A stretch of 64,000 nt of DNA from Candidatus Bipolaricaulota bacterium. GTDB lineage: Bacteria; Bipolaricaulota; Bipolaricaulia; Bipolaricaulales; Bipolaricaulaceae. Shown here piece after piece: positions 34,257 to 43,232 of this stretch. The notes below the pieces were generated by a model. That model worked only from the letters and a program-made list of their open reading frames with translations, was not told the DNA's origin and made no database searches. The stretch covers positions 1 to 64,000 of the forward strand of contig JACIWK010000006.1 in assembly GCA_014360985.1 (NCBI GenBank), read 5' to 3'. Numbering within the stretch: position 1 is the stretch's first letter; each line of letters begins with the position of its first letter. The position numbers and the translations under genes were made by a program.

Positions 34257-35567
34257 CTACTTGTCAGCGCCGCGCCAGTGGTCGACGACCCACGGCGGGA
34301 TTTGGTACGGGACCGTGCCTGGATAACCGACCACGAGGCCCGGGTGGGCAGCTGGGTCGGGCTGCCACTCCCGCGGCCAGAATGCCCGCGGTGCGCCTTC
34401 CTGCCACTGCACACCGAGCCCGGTGAGGTGCTCCGGCCCCCAGATCGGGTCGTGGAGCTCATCGAACACGACTCTTCCCAGGGTCGCAACGTAATCGGTG
34501 ACCTCGAGGGCCTGGATCACGGCATCCGTCTGAAGCGAGCCTGCCCGGCGGATCGCATCGGCGAGGATGTAGATCGCATCGTAGGTGCCAGCGGTGTAGA
34601 GGGGGATCTCGCCGAATTTCGTGCGGAAGGAGTCCACGAACGGGAGGGTCTTCTCCGTGACCGCCACCCCCTCAGCGTAGATTCCGACCGTGGCCATGTA
34701 GGCACCGAACCCCCCCGTGGCGGTGAGCCAGCCCTGGGCCTGGGCCTCGACGTTGATCCCCACGGTGGCGACGGGGATCTGGAGCCGCCCCCAGTCCCGG
34801 CCGAACACGACCCCCACCGGTCCGGAGAACACGGTGAACACGATGTGGGCACCGGCCCGCTCGACCGCGCTCAGCTCGGCGGCGACGCTCGTGGCCAGTG
34901 CCGACGGTCGCCACGTGCCGACGTGCTTCCCCCCCAGGCCGAACGGCAAGGGCGCATTGGCCATCAACTCGACGAGGGTCACGACCTGGTTCGCCCACGC
35001 CGCCTGCTCAGCGATGATCGCCACCCTGGGCTCAGCGATCCCCAACTCGCGTCGGAACGCATCCATGACCTCCCCGAGGAGGATGAACGACACCCGGGCG
35101 AGGGAAGTGGATCGGACTGGGGTCACCCGGAACAGGTACTTGTAGCGGTCGTAGTTCTTGTCCACCCGTCCCTTGAGCAGGGCGTCGTCCGCCGCCCCGG
35201 CGATGAGGAAGATCTTCTTGTAGTCGGCGGCGACCTCGGTCATGGCGAGCATCGCCTCGGTGCGGAATCCTCCGATGAGGAAATCCACCTTCAGCGCCGT
35301 GATCGCCCGTTCCACCGCGCCCACTGCTTCCGGACCAGGCTGCATCTCGTTCGAGTCTATGCGGACGAGCTCGATCGTGTACTTCGTTCCGTCGACCTCT
35401 ATCCCCCCCGCGGCGTTGATCTCCTCGGCGGCGAGGGTTGCCCCATACCAGTGGTGTGCGCCTTGGATGTAGGCCATGGGGCCCACCACACCGATGCGGA
35501 TTACCTGCCCGCACGTGCCAATCCCCACTGCGACGGTGAGAACTAGACAGGCAAATAGGGATCTCAC
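34257..35567 (-). CDS. livK: HAAT-family substrate-binding protein
   Basis: A 436-residue periplasmic binding protein (receptor family ANF/Peripla_BP_6). It has a signal peptide (about residues 1-21), IRIGVVGPMAYIQGAHHWYGATLAAEEIN and the two-lobed fold. It fits branched-chain or carboxylate-binding subunits. The start is a GTG at 35567, 8 bp after a perfect AGGAGGT. The mature C-terminus has extra residues (PEHLTGLGVQWQEG onward) describing a lid. Binding specificity cannot be read off; the acyl-CoA ligase on the other strand suggests a carboxylic acid. Confidence 0.88.
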   Translation of the reverse strand: MRSLFACLVLTVAVGIGTCGQVIRIGVVGPMAYIQGAHHWYGATLAAEEINAAGGIEVDGTKYTIELVRIDSNEMQPGPEAVGAVERAITALKVDFLIGGFRTEAMLAMTEVAADYKKIFLIAGAADDALLKGRVDKNYDRYKYLFRVTPVRSTSLARVSFILLGEVMDAFRRELGIAEPRVAIIAEQAAWANQVVTLVELMANAPLPFGLGGKHVGTWRPSALATSVAAELSAVERAGAHIVFTVFSGPVGVVFGRDWGRLQIPVATVGINVEAQAQGWLTATGGFGAYMATVGIYAEGVAVTEKTLPFVDSFRTKFGEIPLYTAGTYDAIYILADAIRRAGSLQTDAVIQALEVTDYVATLGRVVFDELHDPIWGPEHLTGLGVQWQEGAPRAFWPREWQPDPAAHPGLVVGYPGTVPYQIPPWVVDHWRGADK

Positions 35568-35603
35568 TTCGGACACCTCCTGAGAAGCCGGAAGATTGGC
35601 CAC

Positions 35604-35631
35604 AGTGTAGCCCGCCCCAGGCGCGCGTCAA
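35604..35631 (-). promoter_or_regulatory. Sigma-70-type promoter for livKHM
   Basis: On the minus strand TTGACG (35631-35626) and TACACT (35609-35604) with a 16-bp spacer, just upstream of the livK ribosome-binding site. It lies in the 109-bp gap after glgA. Confidence 0.6.
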
Positions 35632-35676
35632 CCGCCCGGGAAGCCCGTGGAGATGCCCTCTCCGCGGGGCGGGGAA

Positions 35677-37101
35677 CTACCAAGCGACGACCCGGTCGTA
35701 CACGGCGCGGTACTGCCGGGCGGGGCCGTTCCACGAATGGTCCTCGGCCATCCCGCGCGCCACGAGCTTCCGCCACGCCTCTTGGTCGGTGCGCCACAGG
35801 CGGATCGCCCGCCCTACTGCGTCAAGCATCGCCTCTGCCGTGTACTCCACGAACACGAATCCATTCCCGCGGTCGTGTGCCGGATCACATTCCCGGATCG
35901 TGTCCTTGAGCCCCCCCGTGGCGCGGACCACTGGCACTGCCCCATAGCGAAGGGAATAGAGCTGGTTCAGGCCGGCCGGCTCGAACCGGGACGGCATGAG
36001 GAAGATGTCCGCGCCCGCTTCGATGCGATGGGCCCACGGTTCGGAGAACTCGATGAGGGCCCGGACGCGCCCTGGATGGCGGTGCTCCGCATCCCGGAAG
36101 AACGAGGCGTAGCGCACGTCCCCTTCCCCGAGGACGACGAACTGGATCCCGAGCGCCATCATCCGCTCGAACGCGTCGAGCACGAGATCGAATCCCTTCT
36201 GCTCGGCGAGCCGGGACACCATCCCCACGAGAGGGGCGGCGGTGGGAGCGAGTCCCAACGCCTCCTGGAGGGCCCGCTTGTTCGCGGCCTTGCCGGCGAG
36301 GTCGGTGGGCGAATAGGGGACCCACAGGTGCGGATCGGTGTTTGGGTCCCAGACCGAGGTGTCGATCCCGTTCAGGATCCCGGTGAGGTGGTCTTGCCTC
36401 GCTTGGAGGGCATCCTCCAACCCCTCTCCCTGGGTGAGGATCTCCTCGGCGTAGGTGGGGGAGACGGTGGTGATCCAGTCCGCCGCCAGGATTCCGCCCC
36501 GGAGGAGGTTCATCTGGGCACCGCGCCCCACGAGGTTGCAGCCCGCCTCGTTCAGGCCGACCGCCTCCACCTGATCCATCGGGAACCAGCCCTGGTAGGC
36601 GAGGTTGTGGATCGTGAACACGGACCGGCTTACGAGGTCCACCGTCCCCGAGCGGAGGTACACCGGGACGAGGGCGGTGTGCCAGTCGTTGGCGTGGATC
36701 ACGTCCGGCCGCCAGCCGACGGCCGGCCCCAGCGCGAGCGCGGCCCGCGACAGGAACGCGAACCTGGCAAGCGAATCCGGGTACTCCTCGTTTCGTTCCC
36801 CGTAGATCCCGGGCCGATCGAAGTAAGGGTCATGGCCGAGGAAGTAGACTGGAACGCCGCTGGCAGGAAGGGTCCCTTGGAACACGTCACAGGCACGGGT
36901 TTCCCCTCCCACCGTCACGGGGAAGGTCCCCGTCGGAGCGAGGCCCTGCGCTCTTTCCCCGACCGCGCGGTACTTGGGGATCGCCAGCCGCACGTCGACC
37001 CCCAGCCGGGCGAGGGCGGGGGGGAGGCCGGCGGCGACATCCGCCAGTCCTCCCACCTTGGCGAACGGCGCTAGCTCCGCGGCGACGAACAGCACGCGCA
37101 T
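35677..37101 (-). CDS. glgA: Glycogen synthase (ADP-glucose starch synthase, GT5)
   Basis: GlgA extends glycogen using ADP-glucose. The 474-residue GT-B enzyme starts MRVLFVAAELAPFAKVGGLADV, carrying the Lys-x-Gly-Gly sugar-nucleotide motif, and has HANDWHTALVP, GILNGIDTSVWDP, VSRLAEQKGFDL and the C-terminal PSRFEPAGLNQLYSLRYGAVP with the catalytic Glu. The frame stays open 70 codons upstream, but those run through a strong hairpin and unrelated sequence, so ATG 37101 is preferred. No other glycogen gene is nearby. Confidence 0.95.
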   Translation of the reverse strand: MRVLFVAAELAPFAKVGGLADVAAGLPPALARLGVDVRLAIPKYRAVGERAQGLAPTGTFPVTVGGETRACDVFQGTLPASGVPVYFLGHDPYFDRPGIYGERNEEYPDSLARFAFLSRAALALGPAVGWRPDVIHANDWHTALVPVYLRSGTVDLVSRSVFTIHNLAYQGWFPMDQVEAVGLNEAGCNLVGRGAQMNLLRGGILAADWITTVSPTYAEEILTQGEGLEDALQARQDHLTGILNGIDTSVWDPNTDPHLWVPYSPTDLAGKAANKRALQEALGLAPTAAPLVGMVSRLAEQKGFDLVLDAFERMMALGIQFVVLGEGDVRYASFFRDAEHRHPGRVRALIEFSEPWAHRIEAGADIFLMPSRFEPAGLNQLYSLRYGAVPVVRATGGLKDTIRECDPAHDRGNGFVFVEYTAEAMLDAVGRAIRLWRTDQEAWRKLVARGMAEDHSWNGPARQYRAVYDRVVAW

Positions 37102-37134
37102 CGATCGCGATCCGGGGCGAGGCGATTCGGACAG

Positions 37135-37165
37135 GACGGCGGTCCGCTTGGGGCGGACCGCCGTC
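37135..37165 (-). terminator. Perfect 13-bp hairpin between the NosD-like gene and glgA
   Basis: GACGGCGGTCCGC (37135-37147) and GCGGACCGCCGTC (37153-37165) form a perfect stem with a 5-nt loop. It follows the stop of the minus-strand NosD-like gene (37200) by 35 bp and precedes glgA. No strong T-run follows on either strand, so it could be a Rho-assisted terminator or an mRNA-stabilising hairpin. Confidence 0.55.
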
Positions 37166-37199
37166 GTTCTGGTCACGCGAAGCGAGAGCCGCTTCGGGG

Positions 37200-38843
37200 T
37201 CAACGATCCTCCGCGACCTCCACGGTGAACTGCCACACCGCGCACTGGTCCGCGGTGGGGTCGTTGTCCTCGTACACCGGGATCTCCAGGGCGTAGGTGG
37301 CGACCGTCCACGGTGGGGAGAGGGCAAGGAGGTGCTCCCCCCGATCCGGGGCCTCGTCAGCCTCCGTCACCCGGAAGCTGAGCGAGAGGTCGGTCGCCAC
37401 CCCCCGGTACAGAACGAGGGGCAGCGACGGCGTTTGCACGTCGTGGCTCATCCCGTTCAGCGAATAGGCGAAGGTCCAATCCTTCCCCACCCCCTGATCG
37501 TCGAGGAGGGAGACCGAGGTGAGGGTGATCCGGAACGTGAGCGCCGCCAGGGGTTCAGGTTCAGGCTTGGGTTCAGGCTGAGGTTCGGGTCCTGGCGGCG
37601 TTGGTTCAAAAGGGGGCTGCCCTCCGGTCGATGGTTCCGTGGATGGGGCAGAGTCATCCTTCCACAGGATCGCCGACTGGACCCCTTCCCGGTTTCCATA
37701 GAGGTCGATCGCGTAGTACTCGATCTTGTGCGGCCCCTCCGCGCCAGGGACGAGGAATGGCTCTGTGTACAAGCGCCAGTCCCCGCTCTCGATGCGGAAG
37801 AAGATGTTGGCGGTGCCCGAAGTATCGTCCGCCTTGAGCTCGATCTTGGTCCGGGACGTGATCCACAGCTTCCCGTCCGGGGCGTAGTAGTGCGGGTCGC
37901 CGGCCACGATCCGCGTCACCGGCGGCTCGATGTCGAGGTAGATCACGAGCTGTTTGGTCCGCTCGCGGTTGCCGAGCTTGTCCACCGCGTAGTAGTCCAT
38001 CCGCACCATGGCCCAGCTGGGGAGGGGGAACGGTTCGGCGTAGGTCAACCATTGCCCCTCGTCGAGACGGTAGAAGATCTTGTCCACGCCGACTCCCACG
38101 TCACGCGCCACCAGCCGCACGAGGGTGCCAGGGGCCAGCGCCACGACGCCCCGCTCGTCGAGCCTCGCCAGGTCGAGGGTCGTCAGGCGGGTCGCTTCGG
38201 GGGGCAGCTCCACCGGTGGCTCCAGGAGGGGGTACCGGTCTGGAACGAGCTCATAGGGGGTATCCCCGATCCCGTCCTTGTTCAGATCCTGGCCGCGGTA
38301 ATCCGACCAATGGTTCCCCCGGCCGTCCATGTACCACCGGTTGTCCGGCATCTCCTGGCGGGCGGGGAACCCGCAGCTCACGACGCTGTTCCCGTAGATC
38401 GTGTTCCCCTGGGCGGCCGGCCCGAGGACGATCCCGTGGTCGCAGTACCCGATCGCGTTCCCGGTGATGACGACCCCCGACGAGACGAGGAGGTGGATCC
38501 CCACTCGCCCGCCGAACACGGCGTTCCCTTCGATGCGGCCGTTGCGCACGTTGGAGAGCATGATCCCCGCCTTCTCGATCGGGTAGCGGATCTGGCAATC
38601 GCGGATCAGGAAGTGGGCCCGCGTCCCATCGATGTAGATCCCGTAGTCATGCCCGCGAGCATCGATGATCCAACCCTCGATCACGTACGGGTCGTCCGGC
38701 GTTCCCGACCCCTTGAGCACCCCGTTCTCCCAGGTGAACTGGGTGTCTCCGTAGATGTAGATCGGCCCGCGGGGTACCCATCCCTGACTCCAGGCGCTGG
38801 TCGTTGCCGCCAGCGCCACCAATAGCACGATCAGCCTACGCAT
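37200..38843 (-). CDS. Secreted NosD-like parallel beta-helix protein with Ig-like repeats
   Basis: A 547-residue exported protein. Signal peptide (residues 1-19, ending TSAWSQ); a NosD/parallel beta-helix domain (about 20-190) with repeats such as GIMLSNVRNGRIEGNAV and GVVITGNAI, and a dockerin-like DLNKDGIGD stretch. Two OmpL47-type modules follow (about 215-410; FYRLDEGQWLTYAEPF and FFRIESGDWRLYTEPF), then a Pro-Glu-Pro linker and a C-terminal beta domain (about 440-547). Beta-helix proteins of this type often bind or cut polysaccharides. Start ATG 38843 follows AGGAGGG by 6 bp. Specific function unknown. Confidence 0.75.
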   Translation of the reverse strand: MRRLIVLLVALAATTSAWSQGWVPRGPIYIYGDTQFTWENGVLKGSGTPDDPYVIEGWIIDARGHDYGIYIDGTRAHFLIRDCQIRYPIEKAGIMLSNVRNGRIEGNAVFGGRVGIHLLVSSGVVITGNAIGYCDHGIVLGPAAQGNTIYGNSVVSCGFPARQEMPDNRWYMDGRGNHWSDYRGQDLNKDGIGDTPYELVPDRYPLLEPPVELPPEATRLTTLDLARLDERGVVALAPGTLVRLVARDVGVGVDKIFYRLDEGQWLTYAEPFPLPSWAMVRMDYYAVDKLGNRERTKQLVIYLDIEPPVTRIVAGDPHYYAPDGKLWITSRTKIELKADDTSGTANIFFRIESGDWRLYTEPFLVPGAEGPHKIEYYAIDLYGNREGVQSAILWKDDSAPSTEPSTGGQPPFEPTPPGPEPQPEPKPEPEPLAALTFRITLTSVSLLDDQGVGKDWTFAYSLNGMSHDVQTPSLPLVLYRGVATDLSLSFRVTEADEAPDRGEHLLALSPPWTVATYALEIPVYEDNDPTADQCAVWQFTVEVAEDR

Positions 38844-38948
38844 GATCTCCCTCCTTGGAAGTTGCCACTTGCGCCATGGTACCCATCCCGCCGTGGTTTG
38901 TCTGTGACCCAAGCCACGCTCCGAGCGGAGCGGTGTCCTGGTGCGGAC

Positions 38949-40220
38949 TCACCCGAGCGTCGCCCGTCCGAGGAGGTTGACGAGGAGGGGGGGGAGGGCC
39001 ACCGTCCCATCGCTTCTCTGGTTCTGTTCGAGGAGCGCGGCGAACAGACGCGACGTGGCGAGGGCTGAGCCGTTCAAGGTATGGACGAACCGAGGCTTGC
39101 CCCCATCCGTGGGGCGGTAGCGGATGTTCCCCCGCCGGGCCTGGTAGTCCTCACAGTTCGAGCACGAGGAGACCTCGTAGTAGCGGCCCTGAGCTGGGAG
39201 CCAAACCTCGATGTCCACCGTCTTCGCCGCCTGTTGGGCGAGGTCCCCCGCCGGGAGGAGGGCGACGCGGTAGTGGAGCCCCAGTCTCTGCAGGACCACC
39301 TCCGCCTGGCGGACGATCTCGTCGAGGGCGGCGTAGGAGGCGTCCGGGGTCGTGTACTGGAACAGCTCAACCTTGTTGAACTGGTGGACGCGGATCAGCC
39401 CCCGCTGCTCCTCCCCGTAGCTCCCCGCCTCGCGGCGAAAGCACGGCGTGTAGGCGACGTAGCGCCGGGGGAGGTCGCTTTCGGAGAGGATCTCGTCCCG
39501 GTGGAGGTTCACGAGGAGTGCCTCCGCGGTCGGGTTGAGGAAGAGCTCGTCCTCGGGACAGGCGTAGACCTCGGACGCGAACTTGGGGAACTGGCCGGAA
39601 GTCACGAACGACGCGCGGTTGGCGAGGATGGGGGGGAGGACCGGGGTGTAGCCGTGTTCGCGCACGTGGAGTTCGAGCATCCACTGGAGGAGGGCGAACT
39701 CCAGCCGTGCGCCGTCACCGACGTACATCGGGAACCGCGCGCCGGTGACCTTGGCCGCCCGTTCGAGGTCGAGGAGCCCCAGGTCGTGGGCGAGGGCGAC
39801 ATGATGGCGAGGGGGGAACGGGAACTTGGGGGGCTCTCCGAACGTGCGGAGGATGACCTTCTCCTCCTTTGTCCCATCCGGCACCGAGTCGTGGGGGACG
39901 TTGGGGAGGGCGAGGAGGAGGGCCTCCAGTTCCCGTTCGACCTCTTGCAGGCGCTGCTCCACTCCCTTCCTCTCCGCGGCGAGCTCGCGCATCGCCGCGA
40001 GGAGTTGCTCCTTCTCCGCGTGCTGGCCGTCCCGGCCCAGAGCGGCGATCCGTTCCGAGGCCTCGTTCTGCCGACGACGGAGGTCATCCGCCTTTTGGGA
40101 AAGGGCCCGCCGCTCTTCGTCGCGGGCGAGCAAGGGGGCGAGGTCGAGCGTGGGATCGCGCCGCTGGAGGCGGGCGAGGACCCCTTGGGGATCGCTGCGG
40201 ATCAGCCGGAGATCGAGCAT
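38949..40220 (-). CDS. serS: Seryl-tRNA synthetase
   Basis: SerS charges tRNA-Ser. The 423-residue class II enzyme has an N-terminal antiparallel coiled coil (about residues 25-105) that grips the long variable arm, motif 2 CFRREAGSYGEEQRGLIRVHQF and motif 3 LNGSALATSRLFAALLE. ATG 40220 matches the family start MLDLRLIRSDP; the frame is open a little further. A substrate, tRNA-Ser(GGA), is encoded at the end of the window. Confidence 0.96.
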   Translation of the reverse strand: MLDLRLIRSDPQGVLARLQRRDPTLDLAPLLARDEERRALSQKADDLRRRQNEASERIAALGRDGQHAEKEQLLAAMRELAAERKGVEQRLQEVERELEALLLALPNVPHDSVPDGTKEEKVILRTFGEPPKFPFPPRHHVALAHDLGLLDLERAAKVTGARFPMYVGDGARLEFALLQWMLELHVREHGYTPVLPPILANRASFVTSGQFPKFASEVYACPEDELFLNPTAEALLVNLHRDEILSESDLPRRYVAYTPCFRREAGSYGEEQRGLIRVHQFNKVELFQYTTPDASYAALDEIVRQAEVVLQRLGLHYRVALLPAGDLAQQAAKTVDIEVWLPAQGRYYEVSSCSNCEDYQARRGNIRYRPTDGGKPRFVHTLNGSALATSRLFAALLEQNQRSDGTVALPPLLVNLLGRATLG

Positions 40221-40339
40221 GGCGGGGGAAGTGTACCGTGCCTCCGCACCGGGTCCATCGCCTTCGCCGCCCGGCTTCGAACCCATCCCGTCGCGGAGGA
40301 TTGGGGGCGGACGCGGTCGTCCGGTAGGATTGAGCGGTC

Positions 40340-41185
40340 ATGAAAGCGATCATCTATTCGAAGGCCCTGTACTCGACGTGGATCTACTATGCCCCCGACC
40401 GCATCCTGTTCGACTGCGGGGAGGGGGTGAGCTCGTGTCTTGAGAACCGCGTGTTCGCGATCAAGCACGTGTTCCTGTCCCACGGCCACGCCGATCATAT
40501 CTCCGGCCTGATGGGCCTCATCAACATCCGCAACAACGCGATGGGGGACCACGAGAAGGAGCTGCGCATCCACTACCCCGCCGGAAGCCACTTCGTGTCC
40601 GAGCTCATCCACTACTTCGCCCGCACGAACCGCAACCTCGAGTACGACCTGGAGTGGATCCCCCTCCAGGTCGGGGATCAGGTGACCCTCCTCGCGGGCC
40701 GGATGCCGCGCTACATCGAGGCGTTCGGGACGATCCACGCCCGGGGAGAGCCCTCGCTTGGGTACAACGTGTGCGAGGTCCGCCGACGCCTGCGGGCCGA
40801 GTTCCGTGATCTACCCCAGGAGGAAATCGTGGCCCTCGTGCGGGAGGGAAAGCGGGACGAGATCTCCGAGGAGTACACCCAGCGCCTGTTCTCCTACGGG
40901 GGGGACTCGGTTCCCCTCAGCCCCGCCGCGGTGCGGGGGACGGAGGTCCTGTGCCACGAAGCGACGTTCCTTGCCGAGGAGGACCGGAAGGAGTACAAAC
41001 ACGCCACCATCTGGGAAGCGCTCGATGTGGCGCGTAAAGCGGGGGTCACGAAGGAGCTCATCGTATTCCACCTCTCCAGCCGTTACCGGGGGGAGTTGAG
41101 CGAGGTCGCTCGCGAGATCGAGAAGATGGACCTTCCATTCCAGGTCCGGTTGGTGTCCCCCGGCGAGCTGGTGGAGATCGAGTGA
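40340..41185 (+). CDS. rnz: Ribonuclease Z-like metallo-beta-lactamase nuclease
   Basis: RNase Z removes 3' trailers of tRNA precursors. The 281-residue protein has the zinc motif SHGHADHISGL, a central region with EAFGTIHARGEPSLGYNV, CHEATFLAEED with a further ligand, and a late His in FHLSSRY, matching short-form RNase Z. The usual exosite arm is modest. It is divergent from serS and precedes the aminotransferase gene by 10 bp. The tRNA in this window encodes its own CCA, so processing of that tRNA would have to stop after the CCA. Confidence 0.8.
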   Translation: MKAIIYSKALYSTWIYYAPDRILFDCGEGVSSCLENRVFAIKHVFLSHGHADHISGLMGLINIRNNAMGDHEKELRIHYPAGSHFVSELIHYFARTNRNLEYDLEWIPLQVGDQVTLLAGRMPRYIEAFGTIHARGEPSLGYNVCEVRRRLRAEFRDLPQEEIVALVREGKRDEISEEYTQRLFSYGGDSVPLSPAAVRGTEVLCHEATFLAEEDRKEYKHATIWEALDVARKAGVTKELIVFHLSSRYRGELSEVAREIEKMDLPFQVRLVSPGELVEIE

Positions 41186-41195
41186 AGGAGGAGAG

Positions 41196-42545
41196 ATGGC
41201 ACGCAGGTACATTCGTTTGGTCACCGACATCCCCGGCCCGCGGTCGAAGGCGGCCCTGTTCCGGAAGGAGCGGTACGTGGCCAAGCCGCTGGTGCCCCTG
41301 GCCCCGTTCTGTGCCGCGCGCGCCGAGGGGTTTATGATCGAGGATTTGGATGGTAACCGCTTTCTTGACTTCTCCGGTGGCTGGGGAGTGATGAACGTGG
41401 GCCACAACCACCCCAAGGTCGTGGCCGCGGTGCGCGACCAGGCGGAGTTTTCCCTGCATACCGACTTCACGGCCGTTCCGTACGAGCCGTACGTGGCCCT
41501 TGCCGAGCGGTTGGTCGGGCTCGCCCCGGGACCGGCGCCCAAGAAGTGCGCGTTCTTCAACTCCGGGGCGGAGGCGGTGGAGAACGCGGTCAAGATCGCG
41601 CGCGTCGCCACAGGGCGCAAGGCCGTGCTCGTGTTCGACAACGCGTTCCACGGCCGAACGCTGCTCACGATGACGATGACCCACAGGGCGATCCCCTACA
41701 AGGCAGGGTTCGGGCCATACGCGTCGGATGTGCACCGCCTGCCCTACCCGTACCCGTACCGGTCGCCGATCCCGATGTCTGCGATCGAGCGCCGGCTGCT
41801 GTCGCTCGTTGACCCCCGTGAGGTGGCATGCCTCGTCGTGGAGCCGGTGATCGGGGAGGGGGGATTCATCGTCCCCCCGCCGGAGTTCCTCCCATTCCTG
41901 CGGGAGCTCGCCGATCGCCATGGGTTCCTCCTCGTGGCCGACGAGGTCCAGTGTGGGGTCGGCCGGACGGGGCGGTTCTTCGCCTGCGAGCACTTCGATG
42001 TCGAGCCTGACCTGATCTGCGTCGCGAAGTCCATCGCCGGGGGGCTGCCCCTGTCGGCGGTGATCGGGAAGGCGGAGGTCATGGATGCTCCCCTTCCAGG
42101 CTCGATCGGATCCACCTATGGGGGGAATCCGGTGGCGTGCGCGGCGGCCCTCGCCGTGCTCGACGTGATCGAGGAGGAAGGGCTCCTCGCCCGCGCGGAG
42201 CACATCGGGGAAATCCTGATGCGGGAGCTGAGGGCACTCGAGCGCACCTACCCCGTGATCGGCGACGTGCGGGGGCTGGGAGCGATGGTTGGGCTGGAGC
42301 TGGTCCGCGACCGCAGGTCCCGCGAGCCGGCACCCGAGGAGACGAAACGCGTCCAAGTCGAGGCCCTGAAGCGCGGGGTGATCTTCCCCACGGCCGGCGT
42401 ATACGGGAACGTGGTACGGTTCCTCGTCCCCCTCACCGTCACCGACGAGGCTCTCCTCGAGGGGATCGAAGTGCTGGGGGAGGCATTCGCGGCGGCGACG
42501 GGGGGCGGAGCCGTCTCGCCCGTCGGCGGTACACTGGACTCATGA
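41196..42545 (+). CDS. Class III PLP aminotransferase (4-aminobutyrate/omega-amino acid type)
   Basis: A 449-residue aminotransferase with FFNSGAEAVENAVKIAR, the cofactor-stacking FDNAFHGRT, the Asp in LLVADEVQCGVGRTG and the PLP-binding Lys in CVAKSIAGGLPLSAVIG. It fits the GABA/ornithine/acetylornithine group; the VEPVIGEGG segment resembles GABA aminotransferases. It probably moves an omega-amino group to 2-oxoglutarate. Substrate uncertain; no succinate-semialdehyde dehydrogenase is adjacent. Its stop overlaps the start of the next (decayed) gene by ATGA. Confidence 0.85.
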   Translation: MARRYIRLVTDIPGPRSKAALFRKERYVAKPLVPLAPFCAARAEGFMIEDLDGNRFLDFSGGWGVMNVGHNHPKVVAAVRDQAEFSLHTDFTAVPYEPYVALAERLVGLAPGPAPKKCAFFNSGAEAVENAVKIARVATGRKAVLVFDNAFHGRTLLTMTMTHRAIPYKAGFGPYASDVHRLPYPYPYRSPIPMSAIERRLLSLVDPREVACLVVEPVIGEGGFIVPPPEFLPFLRELADRHGFLLVADEVQCGVGRTGRFFACEHFDVEPDLICVAKSIAGGLPLSAVIGKAEVMDAPLPGSIGSTYGGNPVACAAALAVLDVIEEEGLLARAEHIGEILMRELRALERTYPVIGDVRGLGAMVGLELVRDRRSREPAPEETKRVQVEALKRGVIFPTAGVYGNVVRFLVPLTVTDEALLEGIEVLGEAFAAATGGGAVSPVGGTLDS

Positions 42546-43203
42546 ACGAGACAAGCGGTGCGCGCGCCAAACGGCTGGGGGGCCTCCGGGGGGTGCCGGC
42601 CCTCGCGCCGGGTGTACGGGGTCCCTCAACCTCCCCGTGGCGGGACCAGATGGATCGGTTGCCGTGGTCTTCTCGCCCGAGGGGGAGTACGAGCTTTTCC
42701 CCGAGGACGGAGAACGTCCCGTCCTCGGGGGGGAGGAGCTTCCCCTGCAGATCATGTGTGGGGATGAGTGCCAGATGACCATCCTCTTCTTCTCCCAGGT
42801 CTCGCTTGCCTGTGACGCGACCGGGCGTTACCTCGCGATTGCCCTCGACGAGGAGCCGGCGATCGTCCGCCCAGAGGCCGAACGGGTGCCGACCCTGTAC
42901 CTCGTGGACCTCGTTGAGGAACGGGTGGAGAGGATCGCCACCCCGGCCCTCACCCCTGCGTTCTCCCCCGACCTAGCGAAGCTCGCGTTCGTGGGTCAAG
43001 CCCTCGATCGCCCGATCCAGGAGGCCTTCACCTACGACCTCGCCTCGGGGGAGGTCGCCCCCGTTCCGGGAAGCGCGGGGGCGTTGTGGGTCCGCTGAGG
43101 ATCGACCGGGCTTCTCGCGGCGGTGGGGGAAGCCCCGACCCGCCTCCGGCGGCTCGGGGAGGGCACGTGGGTGGATCTCATCCCCTCCTTCCCTGCGCCG
43201 TAG
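42542..43203 (+). pseudogene. Decayed PD40-like lipoprotein gene (frameshift plus in-frame TGA)
   Basis: An ATG at 42542 overlaps the aminotransferase stop as a normal coupled start would and opens a signal-like sequence to about 42610. There a coherent protein switches frame: GCTGSLNLPVAGPDG-VAVVFSPEG continues to ALWVR at 43095. One added base near 42608 would turn the junction into a lipobox-like L-A-x-G-C. A TGA at 43096 then interrupts, yet the same frame goes on for 34 protein-like codons (GSTGLLAAVGEAP to WVDLIPSFPAP) to TAG 43201. A single substitution (for example CGA to TGA) would explain it. Two separate lesions favour decay. An alternative is a shorter live gene from GTG 42637 to 43098. 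Confidence 0.55.
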
Positions 43204-43232
43204 GTGCCTGCGCGCACACGGGGAGGGGGTGG

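Noticed and set aside
43096..43098. TGA recoded as a sense codon in this organism
   Set aside because: Many intact genes in the window end in TGA, often overlapping the next start codon, so the standard code applies.
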